Below, piece by piece: positions 42,229 to 50,294 of a DNA stretch of 64,000 nt (the stretch's first letter is position 1; every line of letters starts with the position of its first letter). A program made the translations under genes and the position numbers. Below the pieces are notes generated by a model, which was not told the DNA's origin, searched no databases, and saw only the letters and a list, made by a program, of their open reading frames with translations. The stretch spans positions 682,001 to 746,000 of the forward strand of contig NZ_JAJTTH010000002.1 in the NCBI RefSeq assembly GCF_021341665.1, written 5' to 3'. The DNA comes from Pseudomonas sp. Au-Pse12. GTDB taxonomy: Bacteria; Pseudomonadota; Gammaproteobacteria; Pseudomonadales; Pseudomonadaceae.

Positions 42229-43869
42229 ATGTCAGGACTCTCTGCACAGACGCAGCCACAACCACAACAGGCCAGCAAGATCATTGCCGACCTGGACCGC
42301 TTGTTCACTGAACAAGGCATCGCTATTTCCGGCGATGGCGACACCTTGATGCTGGTCGCCGACGGCCACCACACCATCAAGTACCACCGCCCGGAAGACC
42401 TTCCCCGCACGCTGCAAAAAGCAATCAAAGGCCAGCCCCAGCTGCGTTTCGAGGGGGGCGAACACACCGCCATCGGCGACAGCACCCTGCTGCGCTTCGT
42501 CAAGGACGCACCGGCCATCCCGGCCTGGCAAGTCGAACTGCACCTGCCCAACGGCCTGGCCCTGACCTACGGCCAAGTAGTGGCCCTGGGCGGTGATTTC
42601 TACGGCATCCCCGAGCAGCCGATCTGCGAAGGCGCGACCCCCAGCGATCGGGTGCAGCGTTTTACCGCAGCGTTCAACTCGCTCGCCGTGTTGCCGGCGG
42701 CAAAGGACGAAGCCCGGCAGATCCTCGCGGTGATGCAGAAGGAAATCGTCGCCGCCAACCAGGCGATCCGTGACGGCAAACAACCCCATGAAGCCTATGA
42801 CGCCTTGGGCGATACCTTGTCCGAGGAGTGGAACAAGATCACCGGTGGCGGCAGCCTGGTTTCCGCGCTGTTCCCGCTGGGTCGCTACCTGAAACTGGCC
42901 GCCAACAACGCCGACCACTTTGGCGAATGGGCTCTGGCGGCTTACATCGCCGGGCACACGGCAGCCCTGCAACAAGCGGTACTGGCCGGTAAATCGGCAG
43001 ACGACGGGCAACTGCAACTGGCTTACGCAATGAACGCCTTCGCCGATCACTTCCTCACGGACCTGTTTTCCGCCGGCCATGTGCGCGTGCCGCGCAAACA
43101 GCTGGCGGCCGTGGTCACCCCCAGTGACCTGGGCTCGCTGATCACCCGCTTCATGCACGACGAGGACAGCAAGTTCGGCCTGAATGTCAGCAACGCCCAG
43201 GGCGATCGTTGGCACGCCTATGGCGACAAGCGCTACTTCGACAGCGTCGACCACCGCAACCGCCAGCAGGTAAAGCAGGCGGTGCAGAGTTCGGCGGACG
43301 AGGTCTTCGCCAGCTACCTCAGCGGCAACCTGCCGGCTCCCGGCAGTTACGCGGCGCTCAAAGCCCTGCCGGACCTGAACGCCGCCAGGAGCGGCAACTT
43401 CTCCCCGCTGTTCGTGATGAGCGGCGACAAAGTGCTGCGCCGCAGCGACGTCAACAACCTCAACGACAGCAAGACCATCGACAACTGGTGGGGCTGGAGC
43501 ACCTACCTGTTGCTGAAGAACTACAACCCGAACAAGCCGGCCGGCTACCTGGAAACCCCCAGCGCGGTTCCAACAATCCTTGCCGACGGCTGGCAAAGCC
43601 ACAGCCCCAGCGAACCCAACTGGCTCCCCGGGCAGGCGGTACGCTACGCCATCAGCGAAACCAACGGCTTGAGCGAGTCGTACATCGGCCCCTGGTCGGC
43701 CTATGTGGAACTGAGCGACAGCTTCCAGCCGACCTTGAGCATCCCCGCCGGCACCAGCAACAGCAGCGCTACGGGGCGCAATGTGTTCCGCCAGTTCCGT
43801 GGCGGCTCACCGGAGCTGATCGGTTCCATCGACAAGAACGCCAGCCGCTTCATCGACCGCAACGCCTGA
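42229..43869 (+). CDS. Phospholipase C-like protein under SOS control
   Basis: A 546-residue protein without signal peptide (starts MSGLSAQTQPQPQQASK). The middle carries GLALTYGQVVALGGDFYGIPE (near residue 108) and a predicted metal site, AFADHFLTDLFSAGHVRVPR, with His274, Asp278 and His284. These resemble, from memory, the P. fluorescens phosphatidylcholine-hydrolysing phospholipase C group, which also contains Legionella PlcA/PlcC. The C-terminal 110 residues look beta-rich and could be a lipid- or surface-binding domain. ATG 42229 has AAGGAG upstream. It is followed after 13 bases by a 63-residue ORF, and a LexA box lies upstream. The catalytic assignment is moderate; the SOS control is well supported. 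Confidence 0.6.
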   Translation: MSGLSAQTQPQPQQASKIIADLDRLFTEQGIAISGDGDTLMLVADGHHTIKYHRPEDLPRTLQKAIKGQPQLRFEGGEHTAIGDSTLLRFVKDAPAIPAWQVELHLPNGLALTYGQVVALGGDFYGIPEQPICEGATPSDRVQRFTAAFNSLAVLPAAKDEARQILAVMQKEIVAANQAIRDGKQPHEAYDALGDTLSEEWNKITGGGSLVSALFPLGRYLKLAANNADHFGEWALAAYIAGHTAALQQAVLAGKSADDGQLQLAYAMNAFADHFLTDLFSAGHVRVPRKQLAAVVTPSDLGSLITRFMHDEDSKFGLNVSNAQGDRWHAYGDKRYFDSVDHRNRQQVKQAVQSSADEVFASYLSGNLPAPGSYAALKALPDLNAARSGNFSPLFVMSGDKVLRRSDVNNLNDSKTIDNWWGWSTYLLLKNYNPNKPAGYLETPSAVPTILADGWQSHSPSEPNWLPGQAVRYAISETNGLSESYIGPWSAYVELSDSFQPTLSIPAGTSNSSATGRNVFRQFRGGSPELIGSIDKNASRFIDRNA

Positions 43870-43882
43870 TAAGGAGATCACC

Positions 43883-44074
43883 ATGGCTATCAACCTGAAA
43901 CTGCAACTGGCCTCCGGCCAATCCCTCAAGGGTGCGCCGCTGGAGCTGCTGCTCAACGGCGCCCCGATCGCCCGGGCCAATGTGGACGAACACGGCAACG
44001 TGACCTTCAACGCCAAGCCGGGAAGTGGCCAACTGGCCGTGCGCGTGGACCGCTCCATCCTGCACGCAGCCTGA
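43883..44074 (+). CDS. 63-residue protein downstream of the phospholipase-like gene
   Basis: A small soluble protein (MAINLKLQLASGQSLKG...) with AAGGAG 7 bases before its ATG, so it is probably translated. The pattern of alternating hydrophobics with PLELLLNGAPIARANVDEHGNVTFNA suggests a small beta-sandwich like a carbohydrate- or Ig-like repeat. No signal peptide, no Cys. Co-transcribed with the phospholipase-like gene; possible chaperone, immunity or partner protein. I do not recognise its family. Confidence 0.7.
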   Translation: MAINLKLQLASGQSLKGAPLELLLNGAPIARANVDEHGNVTFNAKPGSGQLAVRVDRSILHAA

Positions 44075-44077
44075 TCG

Positions 44078-44106
44078 CCGGTTGCAGGAGCGGGCTTGGC
44101 GGCACC
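44078..44106 (+). repeat. REP-like element
   Basis: GTTGCAGGAGCGGGCTTGGC here resembles a Pseudomonas REP core, in the 44-base gap between two converging genes. A single copy is visible. Confidence 0.4.
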
Positions 44107-44118
44107 GCACGAATGCCG

Positions 44119-45846
44119 TCAAGCGGTGACAGCCTGCTCCAGCAGACGCCCTTGCTCGATACGAATGTGCCGTGGATGGAAGCGCTTGAGACTGCTGCGA
44201 TGGCCCACGCTGACAATGCTCAAGCCCGGCAACTGGTCGATCAGAGCCTGATACAGCGAGGCCTCATCTTCTTCGTCCATGGCCGACGTGGCCTCGTCCA
44301 TATACAGCCACTGCGGCGCGTAAAGCAGGGCTCGAGCAAATGCCAGCCGCTGCTGCTCACCCGGCGACAACATGCGCTGCCAGTGATTGCTCTCGTCCAG
44401 GCGCGCCACCAGATGGGGCAGGCGGCAGGTTTCCAGGACCTGTGCATAACGCTCCTGCGGGTAGCTGTCGCCCGGTTGTGGATAACTCAGGGCTTCGCGC
44501 AGGCTGCCAATCGGCAAATAAGGTTTTTGCGGCAGGAACAGGTAACGCTGGTTCGGCAGCAGAATGCTCCCGTGCCCTGCCGGCCACAGCCGGCCCATGG
44601 CGCGTAGCAGGGTGCTCTTGCCACTGCCGGAGCGACCACTGAGCATCAACCGCTCGCCGGGCTTCACGGTCATCTGGGCACCGGCCAGCAAATGCCGGCC
44701 GTCAGCCAGGTCCAGGCCAAGATCGCGCACCTGCAACTGGGCGCCCTGATGTTGCACATCGATGGCCGGCGGGCGCTCTTCGTTGTCGCTCATGGCCTGG
44801 CGGAAGCTCAACAGACGGTCACACGTGGCACGCCAGGCGGCCAGGTCCGAATACGCGGTAATGAACCAGCTGAAGTTCTCCTGGACGTTGCCGAAAGCCG
44901 AGTTGATCTGCATCAGCTCGCCCAGCTCGATCTTGCCCGAGAAGTACCGCGGGGCTGCGACGATAAACGGGAAGATGATCGCGATCTGGCCATAGCCGGC
45001 GGTGAAGAAGGTCAGGCGCTTGGACACTTTCATGATGTCCCAGAAGTTGTGCCAGACCTTGCCGAAGCGGCTGCTCAAGCGCTGGTTTTCGTTGTTCTCG
45101 CCGTTGTACAGGGCAATGCTCTCGGCGTTCTCGCGCACTCGCACCATAGAGAAACGCAAGTCGGCTTCGAAGCGTTGTTGTTGATTGTTCAGGCCGATCA
45201 GGCGACGCCCGATCAGGTGGGTCAACCAACTGCCAACCAGGGCATAGACCAGCGCACACCAGAACATGTAGCCGGGGATGGTGTAGCCGAACACTTCGAT
45301 GCTGCCAGACACACCCCACAAGATGATCGAGAAGGACACCAGGCTGACAATGTTGCGGATCAGCCCCAGGCCCAGGCTCAGGGTATTGCTGGTGAAACTG
45401 TTGAGGTCCTCGGAGATCCGCTGGTCCGGGTTATCGGTGTAGCCGCCCTGCTCCAGCTGGTAGTAGTTCTTGTTGCCCAGCCAGCGGGCGAAGTGCTTCT
45501 CGGTGAGCCAGGCCCGCCAGCGGATCGTCAGCATCTGGGTCAGGTACAGACGGTACACCGCCCCCAGGATCGCTACCGCGGCAATCCCGCAGAAATACAG
45601 GATCAAGTGCCAGAACGCCGCCTCGTCCTTCTTCTGCAAGGCGTTGTAGAAATCCTTGTACCAGCTGTTGATCCACACCGAGATGGCCACGCTGAACAGC
45701 GACAGGCCAATGACCGCGATCAGCAGCAACCAGGCCTTGCCCTTCTCCTCACTGCGCCAGTAGGGCGTGGTCATGGCCCAGACCCGGCGAAAGAATTGCC
45801 CGCGCACAGCATCGTTGACCGCGGAGTATTCAGCGTTCTGATTCAT
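44119..45846 (-). CDS. SbmA/BacA-like ABC transporter, membrane-ATPase fusion
   Basis: A 575-residue protein with an N-terminal SbmA/BacA-type membrane domain of about six helices (LLLIAVIGLSLFSVAISVWINSWYKDFYNALQKKD and onward) and a C-terminal ATPase (Walker [13 protein letters not shown], signature LSPGEQQRLAFARALL, Walker B WLYMDEATSAMD). This is the YddA/ABCD-transporter arrangement. Related proteins move peptides or fatty acyl compounds; the cargo here is unknown. It has no visible operon partner. Confidence 0.85.
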   Translation of the reverse strand: MNQNAEYSAVNDAVRGQFFRRVWAMTTPYWRSEEKGKAWLLLIAVIGLSLFSVAISVWINSWYKDFYNALQKKDEAAFWHLILYFCGIAAVAILGAVYRLYLTQMLTIRWRAWLTEKHFARWLGNKNYYQLEQGGYTDNPDQRISEDLNSFTSNTLSLGLGLIRNIVSLVSFSIILWGVSGSIEVFGYTIPGYMFWCALVYALVGSWLTHLIGRRLIGLNNQQQRFEADLRFSMVRVRENAESIALYNGENNENQRLSSRFGKVWHNFWDIMKVSKRLTFFTAGYGQIAIIFPFIVAAPRYFSGKIELGELMQINSAFGNVQENFSWFITAYSDLAAWRATCDRLLSFRQAMSDNEERPPAIDVQHQGAQLQVRDLGLDLADGRHLLAGAQMTVKPGERLMLSGRSGSGKSTLLRAMGRLWPAGHGSILLPNQRYLFLPQKPYLPIGSLREALSYPQPGDSYPQERYAQVLETCRLPHLVARLDESNHWQRMLSPGEQQRLAFARALLYAPQWLYMDEATSAMDEEDEASLYQALIDQLPGLSIVSVGHRSSLKRFHPRHIRIEQGRLLEQAVTA

Positions 45847-45879
45847 CGTTGAGGCTCGATAGGAAGAGGGACAAGCGTT

Positions 45880-45910
45880 GAGCCGATCATAGTAGATCGG
45901 CTCGCTTTTT
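45880..45910 (+). terminator. Terminator-like hairpin in plus orientation
   Basis: GAGCCGATC and GATCGGCTC form a 9-bp stem around ATAGTA; a run of five T follows at 45906-45910 on the plus strand. Both flanking genes are minus-strand, so it points against them. Confidence 0.5.
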
Positions 45911-45944
45911 CACGACGCCCGGCGGACATTCGTTCAGTCGCGGT

Positions 45945-46505
45945 TCAGCGACGGACGGGGCGCTTCTGCAGTTTGCGCTGCAAGGTGCGGCGGTGCATGC
46001 CCAGGGCCCGGGCAGTGGCGGAGATGTTGCCTTCGTGTTCGGTCAGCACGCGCTGGATGTGTTCCCACTGCAGACGATCCACCGACATCGGATTTTCCGG
46101 CACCAGGGTATCGAGATCGGCGTGCTCGGAGAGCAGCGCGGCCAACACGTCATCGGCATCCGCCGGCTTGCACAGGTAGTTGCAGGCACCGCGCTTGATC
46201 GCCTCCACGGCGGTGGCAATGCTGGAATAGCCGGTGAGGATCAGCACGCGCATCTCCGGGTCCAGCTCCAGCAGCTTGGGCAGCAGCACCAGCCCGGAGT
46301 CGCCGTCCATCTTCAGGTCCAACGCCGCGTAATCCGGCAGATCCTGCTGGGCAATGGCCAGGCCTTCTTCGGCGGAACCGGCGGTGCTCACGCGAAAGCC
46401 CCGGCGGCTCATGGCGCGCGCCATCACGCGGGTAAAGGTGGCGTCATCATCCACCAGCAACAGGTGCGGCAGTTCCTCGCCTTCGACTTGGATCTCTTCA
46501 CTCAT
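45945..46505 (-). CDS. roxR: RoxR redox response regulator
   Basis: A 186-residue PrrA/RegA-type regulator. Receiver domain with acidic pocket LLLVDDDAT and phospho-acceptor Asp63 (DYAALDLKMDGDSG); a short linker, then a Fis-type HTH (HEGNISATARALGMHRRTLQRKLQ). RoxR controls terminal oxidases, notably the cyanide-insensitive CIO, in P. aeruginosa. The start at 46505 overlaps roxS by 8 bases. Confidence 0.93.
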   Translation of the reverse strand: MSEEIQVEGEELPHLLLVDDDATFTRVMARAMSRRGFRVSTAGSAEEGLAIAQQDLPDYAALDLKMDGDSGLVLLPKLLELDPEMRVLILTGYSSIATAVEAIKRGACNYLCKPADADDVLAALLSEHADLDTLVPENPMSVDRLQWEHIQRVLTEHEGNISATARALGMHRRTLQRKLQKRPVRR

Positions 46506-47760
46506 GGTCGTCTCCTCGGGCGGCACGGGGCAGGCGTAGCTCGGTGAGCGTTCCGCCTTCCTCATGACTGTAGAGTTTCACTGAGCCGCCAGCACGGGTC
46601 ACGCTGGCCTTGCTCAAAAACAGGCCCAGGCCGAAGCCTTTGCCCTTGGTGGTAAAAAACGGCTTGCCGATCTGCTCGGCGATGGCCAAGGGTACTCCGG
46701 CGCCGTGGTCGCGAATACTGATGGTGAGGTTTTCCGCATCCCAGTCCAGGCGTACTTCCAGGCCTTCCGGGCACGCATCGGCGGCATTGTTCAGCAGGTT
46801 GAGCAGGGCCTGGGTCAGGTCCGGCGGCGGCGCCAGGCGCGGTACCGGCCCTTGGCCGAGCAGGTGGAAACGGTAGCTGGCTTCCGGGCGCATCAGGTGC
46901 CAGCGGTTCAGCGCTTCGTCCAGCCACTGGGTGACTTCCTGCATTTCCACCGCCAGGCGGCGGTTGGCCTCGGCGGCACGTACCAGCTGCTGCAAGGTTT
47001 CCTTGCACAGCTTGACCTGGTCCTGAAGCACGCTGAGGTCATCCTGCAACAGTGGGTCGGGATGGTCCTGGCGCATTTCCTTGAGCAGCACGCTCATGGT
47101 CGCCAGGGGCGTGCCCAACTCGTGGGCAGCGCCGGCGGCCTGGGTTGCCACCGCCAGCAACTGCTGGTCGCGCAGGCCCTCTTCACGACGAATCGCTCGC
47201 AGTTCTTCCTGGCGACGCAGTTCTTCGGCCATGCGCGCGGCGAAGAACGTAATCACCGCCGCAGCCAGAGCAAAACTCAGCCACATGCCGTAGACCTGCA
47301 GGTTTTCCCGGGCGATGGGGAAGGTCTGCAAGGGATAGAAGCGCGCCAGCAGCAGGGTATAGAGCGTCAGGGCGATACCCGACAGCACCACCGAGTAGCG
47401 CCAGGGCAAGGTCACCGCGGCGATGGTCAGGGGCACCAGGTAATAGGACACGAAGGGGTTGGTGGATCCGCCGGAGAAATACAGCAGGACACTGTGGATA
47501 AACAGGTCACAGGCCAGTTGCAGGGCGTATTCCAGCTCCGTCACCGGCCAGGAGGTCCGCAGGCGGATGGCGGTGAAGGCGCACAGCACCATGGAAAACA
47601 TCAGGGTCACGCCCAGTTGCAACCAGGGCAGCGGTAGCAGGTCCAGCCAGTAGGCGAGCCCCACCGAACCGGCCTGAGCGGCCAGCACCAGGGTGCGGAT
47701 AAAGGTCAGGCGCCAGAGGTTCTGACGGGTGGCGGACAACAATTTTACGGGGGCGAGCAT
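46498..47760 (-). CDS. roxS: RoxS redox sensor histidine kinase
   Basis: A 420-residue PrrB/RegB-type kinase with about six membrane helices. The quinone-sensing motif GGSTNPF is intact at 97-103. The H-box is AAHELGTPLATM with His213; the ATP lid shows GKGFGLGLFLSKA. The region near the H-box lacks the redox-active Cys of RegB, so signal input is probably via quinones only. ATG 47760 has AGGAGAG upstream. Forms a tight operon with roxR. Confidence 0.92.
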   Translation of the reverse strand: MLAPVKLLSATRQNLWRLTFIRTLVLAAQAGSVGLAYWLDLLPLPWLQLGVTLMFSMVLCAFTAIRLRTSWPVTELEYALQLACDLFIHSVLLYFSGGSTNPFVSYYLVPLTIAAVTLPWRYSVVLSGIALTLYTLLLARFYPLQTFPIARENLQVYGMWLSFALAAAVITFFAARMAEELRRQEELRAIRREEGLRDQQLLAVATQAAGAAHELGTPLATMSVLLKEMRQDHPDPLLQDDLSVLQDQVKLCKETLQQLVRAAEANRRLAVEMQEVTQWLDEALNRWHLMRPEASYRFHLLGQGPVPRLAPPPDLTQALLNLLNNAADACPEGLEVRLDWDAENLTISIRDHGAGVPLAIAEQIGKPFFTTKGKGFGLGLFLSKASVTRAGGSVKLYSHEEGGTLTELRLPRAARGDDHE

Positions 47761-47876
47761 GAGCTCTCCTGATGAGCGCTCCAGGGCAATCGCCGGGAGT
47801 ATAACCAAGCCACCCCCGGCGCAGGCAAAACTGCGGCAAAGCGCCACACAAAAACAGCGGCAAACCGCGAGTTTTG

Positions 47877-47930
47877 AGCTACAAGCTACAAGCGCATCGG
47901 CTTTTCTTGCAGCTTGTCGCTTGAAACTTG
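47877..47930. repeat. Imperfect inverted AAGC-type repeat
   Basis: AGCTACAAGCTACAAGC (47877-47893) is a short tandem, and CTTGCAGCTTGTCGCTTG (47906-47923) is its imperfect inverted copy. Such arrays are common between Pseudomonas genes. They lie between roxS and the SIMPL gene promoters. Confidence 0.4.
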
Positions 47931-48003
47931 CCGCTGCCTCATATGTCTGAAGGTTTCACCCAGGCTCTGACCTTATCCTGCGGACCGCACTCAAGGAGTT
48001 TTC

Positions 48004-48720
48004 ATGCAGCATTTCAGTCGCAGCGTCGCCCTTCTCGCCCTCAGCGCCGGCGCCCTCACCAGCCTGCCCGCCCTGGCCGCCGATGAACTGCACTACAACC
48101 AGATATCCCTGCGTGCCGAAGTCAGCCAGGAAGTGGCCCGCGACCTGATGATCGTGACTCTCTACAGCGAATCGCAGAACACCGACCCGGCCAAGCTCGC
48201 CGCAGAAATCACCACCACCATGAACAAGGCCCTGGGCCAGGCACGCCAGGTCAAGGACGTGACCCTGCGCCAGGGCAGCCGCAACAGCTACCCGATCTAC
48301 GACGGCAAGGGCCAGAAGATCACCGGCTGGCGTGAGCGCGCCGAGCTGCGCCTGGAAAGCGCCGACTTCGCCGCACTGTCCAAGCTCACCGGGGAACTGC
48401 TGGGCGACCTGAAGATGGGCGGAATGGACTTCGCCATCGCCGATCCAACCCGCAAGGCCAGCGAAGACGCGTTGCTCAAGGACGCGGTCAAGGCCTTCAA
48501 GGCCCGTGCGCAACTGGCCACCGAGGCCCTGGGCGGCAAGGGTTACAAGATCGTCAACCTGAACCTCAACAGCAACGGTTATCCACAGCCTTACATGCGT
48601 GCGCCGATGATGATGAAGGCCGCCAGCATGGATTCGGCCCCAGTGACGCCGGAAGTCGAGGCCGGCACCAGCCAGGTCAGCATGACCGCCGACGGCGCCA
48701 TCGAAGTACTGATGCCCTAA
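48004..48720 (+). CDS. SIMPL (DUF541) periplasmic protein
   Basis: A 238-residue exported protein with a signal peptide (MQHFSRSVALLALSAGALTSLPALA). The DUF541 domain follows (LRAEVSQEVARDLMIVTLYSESQNTDPAKLAAEITTTMNKAL; SEDALLKDAVKAFKARAQLATEALGGKGYKIVNLNLN). Roles reported for the family include oxidative-stress and outer-membrane functions; the exact role here is unknown. Confidence 0.85.
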   Translation: MQHFSRSVALLALSAGALTSLPALAADELHYNQISLRAEVSQEVARDLMIVTLYSESQNTDPAKLAAEITTTMNKALGQARQVKDVTLRQGSRNSYPIYDGKGQKITGWRERAELRLESADFAALSKLTGELLGDLKMGGMDFAIADPTRKASEDALLKDAVKAFKARAQLATEALGGKGYKIVNLNLNSNGYPQPYMRAPMMMKAASMDSAPVTPEVEAGTSQVSMTADGAIEVLMP

Positions 48721-48741
48721 GCTTCTGCCCGTCACTTCCAG

Positions 48742-48780
48742 CGGCGATAACCTTCTGCCGGCAGGTTATCGCCGTTTTTC
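48742..48780 (+). terminator. Rho-independent terminator of the SIMPL gene
   Basis: CGGCGATAACCT and AGGTTATCGCCG form a perfect 12-bp stem with a 9-base loop, followed by five T, 22 bases after the stop. Confidence 0.93.
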
Positions 48781-48915
48781 GTTACCAACTATTTCAACCC
48801 CGGCCCCGGGGAACTCAGCTCGGTGATGTTAGAGTTATGGCCCTCGGTACGGAGCAGGTCAGATGTTATTGACGTCCGCCGGGTATACTGCGCCTTTCCT
48901 ATAAGAGTCTCTTCA

Positions 48916-49479
48916 ATGACCGCAGATCGCATCGGCGAACGCCTGCGCCGCTATCGCCGCGCCGCCAAGAAAACCCTGCGCCAGATTGCCAGCGAGTCCG
49001 GCCTGACGGCCAGCTTCCTCTCCCAAGCAGAACGCAACCTCACCGGGGTCTCCATCTCGTCCCTGGTCAACATTGCCAAGTCTCTGAACGTTCCGCTGAA
49101 CGCCCTGTTCGACCAGCCGATTCAGGCACAGCCCGACTCCCACGACGGCAAGCGAGTGCGCTACACCATCGAAGGCCAGCCACTGGCCTACGAACGCCTG
49201 TCCAGCTCGTTTCCGGGCAACCTGATCAACGCGGTGAAGATGAACATACCGGTGGGCTATCAGTCGGAGCTGATTTCCCATGACGGCTCGGAGTTTTCCT
49301 ACGTGCTTTCTGGGCAGATCGCCTACACCATCGAAGGTCAGCAATACCCGCTCAGCGCCGGAGACTCGGTGCACTTCGACGCGACCAAGACACATTGCCT
49401 GGCCAATGTTGGCAATGGCCCGGCGGAAGTGCTGACCGTCACCACCATGGGCCTGTTCGACGACCATTCAGCGGCCTGA
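48916..49479 (+). CDS. psdR: PsdR-type repressor of dipeptide metabolism
   Basis: A 187-residue XRE-HTH plus cupin regulator. HTH at residues 6-61 (LRQIASESGLTASFLSQAERNLTGVSISSL), cupin at about 105-175 (ISHDGSEFSYVLSGQIAYTIEGQQYPLSAGDSVHFDATKTHCLANV). Position ahead of dppA and opdP matches P. aeruginosa PsdR, which represses the dpp genes and a dipeptidase. The start at 48916 gives a standard HTH beginning; the longer frame has no support. Confidence 0.88.
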   Translation: MTADRIGERLRRYRRAAKKTLRQIASESGLTASFLSQAERNLTGVSISSLVNIAKSLNVPLNALFDQPIQAQPDSHDGKRVRYTIEGQPLAYERLSSSFPGNLINAVKMNIPVGYQSELISHDGSEFSYVLSGQIAYTIEGQQYPLSAGDSVHFDATKTHCLANVGNGPAEVLTVTTMGLFDDHSAA

Positions 49480-50294
49480 ACCCAACGCCTGGCTGCCACG
49501 CCGCCCCTCACCGACAAACGTGCGCACAAGGAGAAATGTTAGTCACGCTTAATTTTCGTTGACCGCGATTTCAGCATGACTTAATTTCGGCATCGGCGAA
49601 TCGACAATCAACAACACCAATAACGATCGCCGTCGCCGCACAGGGTCCACGGGGCTGCATCCACGCCCCATAAACAGGCGAGTTTCCATGGCCCACAAGG
49701 CCAATCCTCAGACATGCCCTAGAAAAAGAAAAATGAGGTTTGCATGGATAAGACCTTTGCGCTTCAGGTTTGGCACACAGCTGGGATGACCCGCGGCATT
49801 GCACCGTCAACCGCCACCAGCCACCTCCACAGTGACAACTTCACTGCGAGCCCCGATTTCAACACCGCCGACGATGTGCTGCTCACTCGCCATCGCCTGC
49901 ACGATCACGGGCATCCGTTCTCCACGGCCTCCCTTACCCAGCCGCCCCGCACCAGCCGGTCAGCCGAATGCAACGAACCTATGCAGCAGACCATCAAGGC
50001 CAGGCGTCCCTACCGCGCGTCGGCCGGCGCTCGCCCCTGCAACGCACCGACAGGGCGCGCGACACGCACCGCCTGCCCCGAAAAAAGGCAGCACATGCAC
50101 CACAAAACACCAGCGCAAACGATCAAATGCGTCAAGTTTTATACAAATGCGTCATTCCTGTACGTTCGTTCCACTCTTTGAGACTTGTGGCAGCCCTGCA
50201 TCTTGCATTGGGTATGAGGGCTGCATAAGTATCGGCGGGTCGACTCACAAGGTCGCCCTCTACACCAAAAATGACAACAAATCATGAGGCCACC
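49480..50294. other. 815-base spacer before the first dpp binding-protein gene
   Basis: The longest gene-poor stretch in the window. It should carry the PsdR operator and the dpp promoter. A 145-codon frame (49744-50181) has GAGG before its ATG, but an atypical His/Thr/Arg/Pro composition and no recognisable domain. A stem GCAGCCCT/AGGGCTGC (50190-50197/50217-50224) with a 19-base loop lies near the 3' end, which drops in GC. I see no certain gene here. Confidence 0.55.

Noticed and set aside
42232..43602. A 456-codon minus-strand frame opposite the phospholipase-like gene
   Set aside because: Considered as an antisense regulator but lacks a promoter or ribosome site; it reflects codon bias of the plus-strand gene.
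49744..50181. A 145-codon frame in the dpp leader region
   Set aside because: Composition (His, Thr, Arg, Pro rich) and lack of any domain argue against a real protein, though GAGG before the ATG kept it as a weak candidate.
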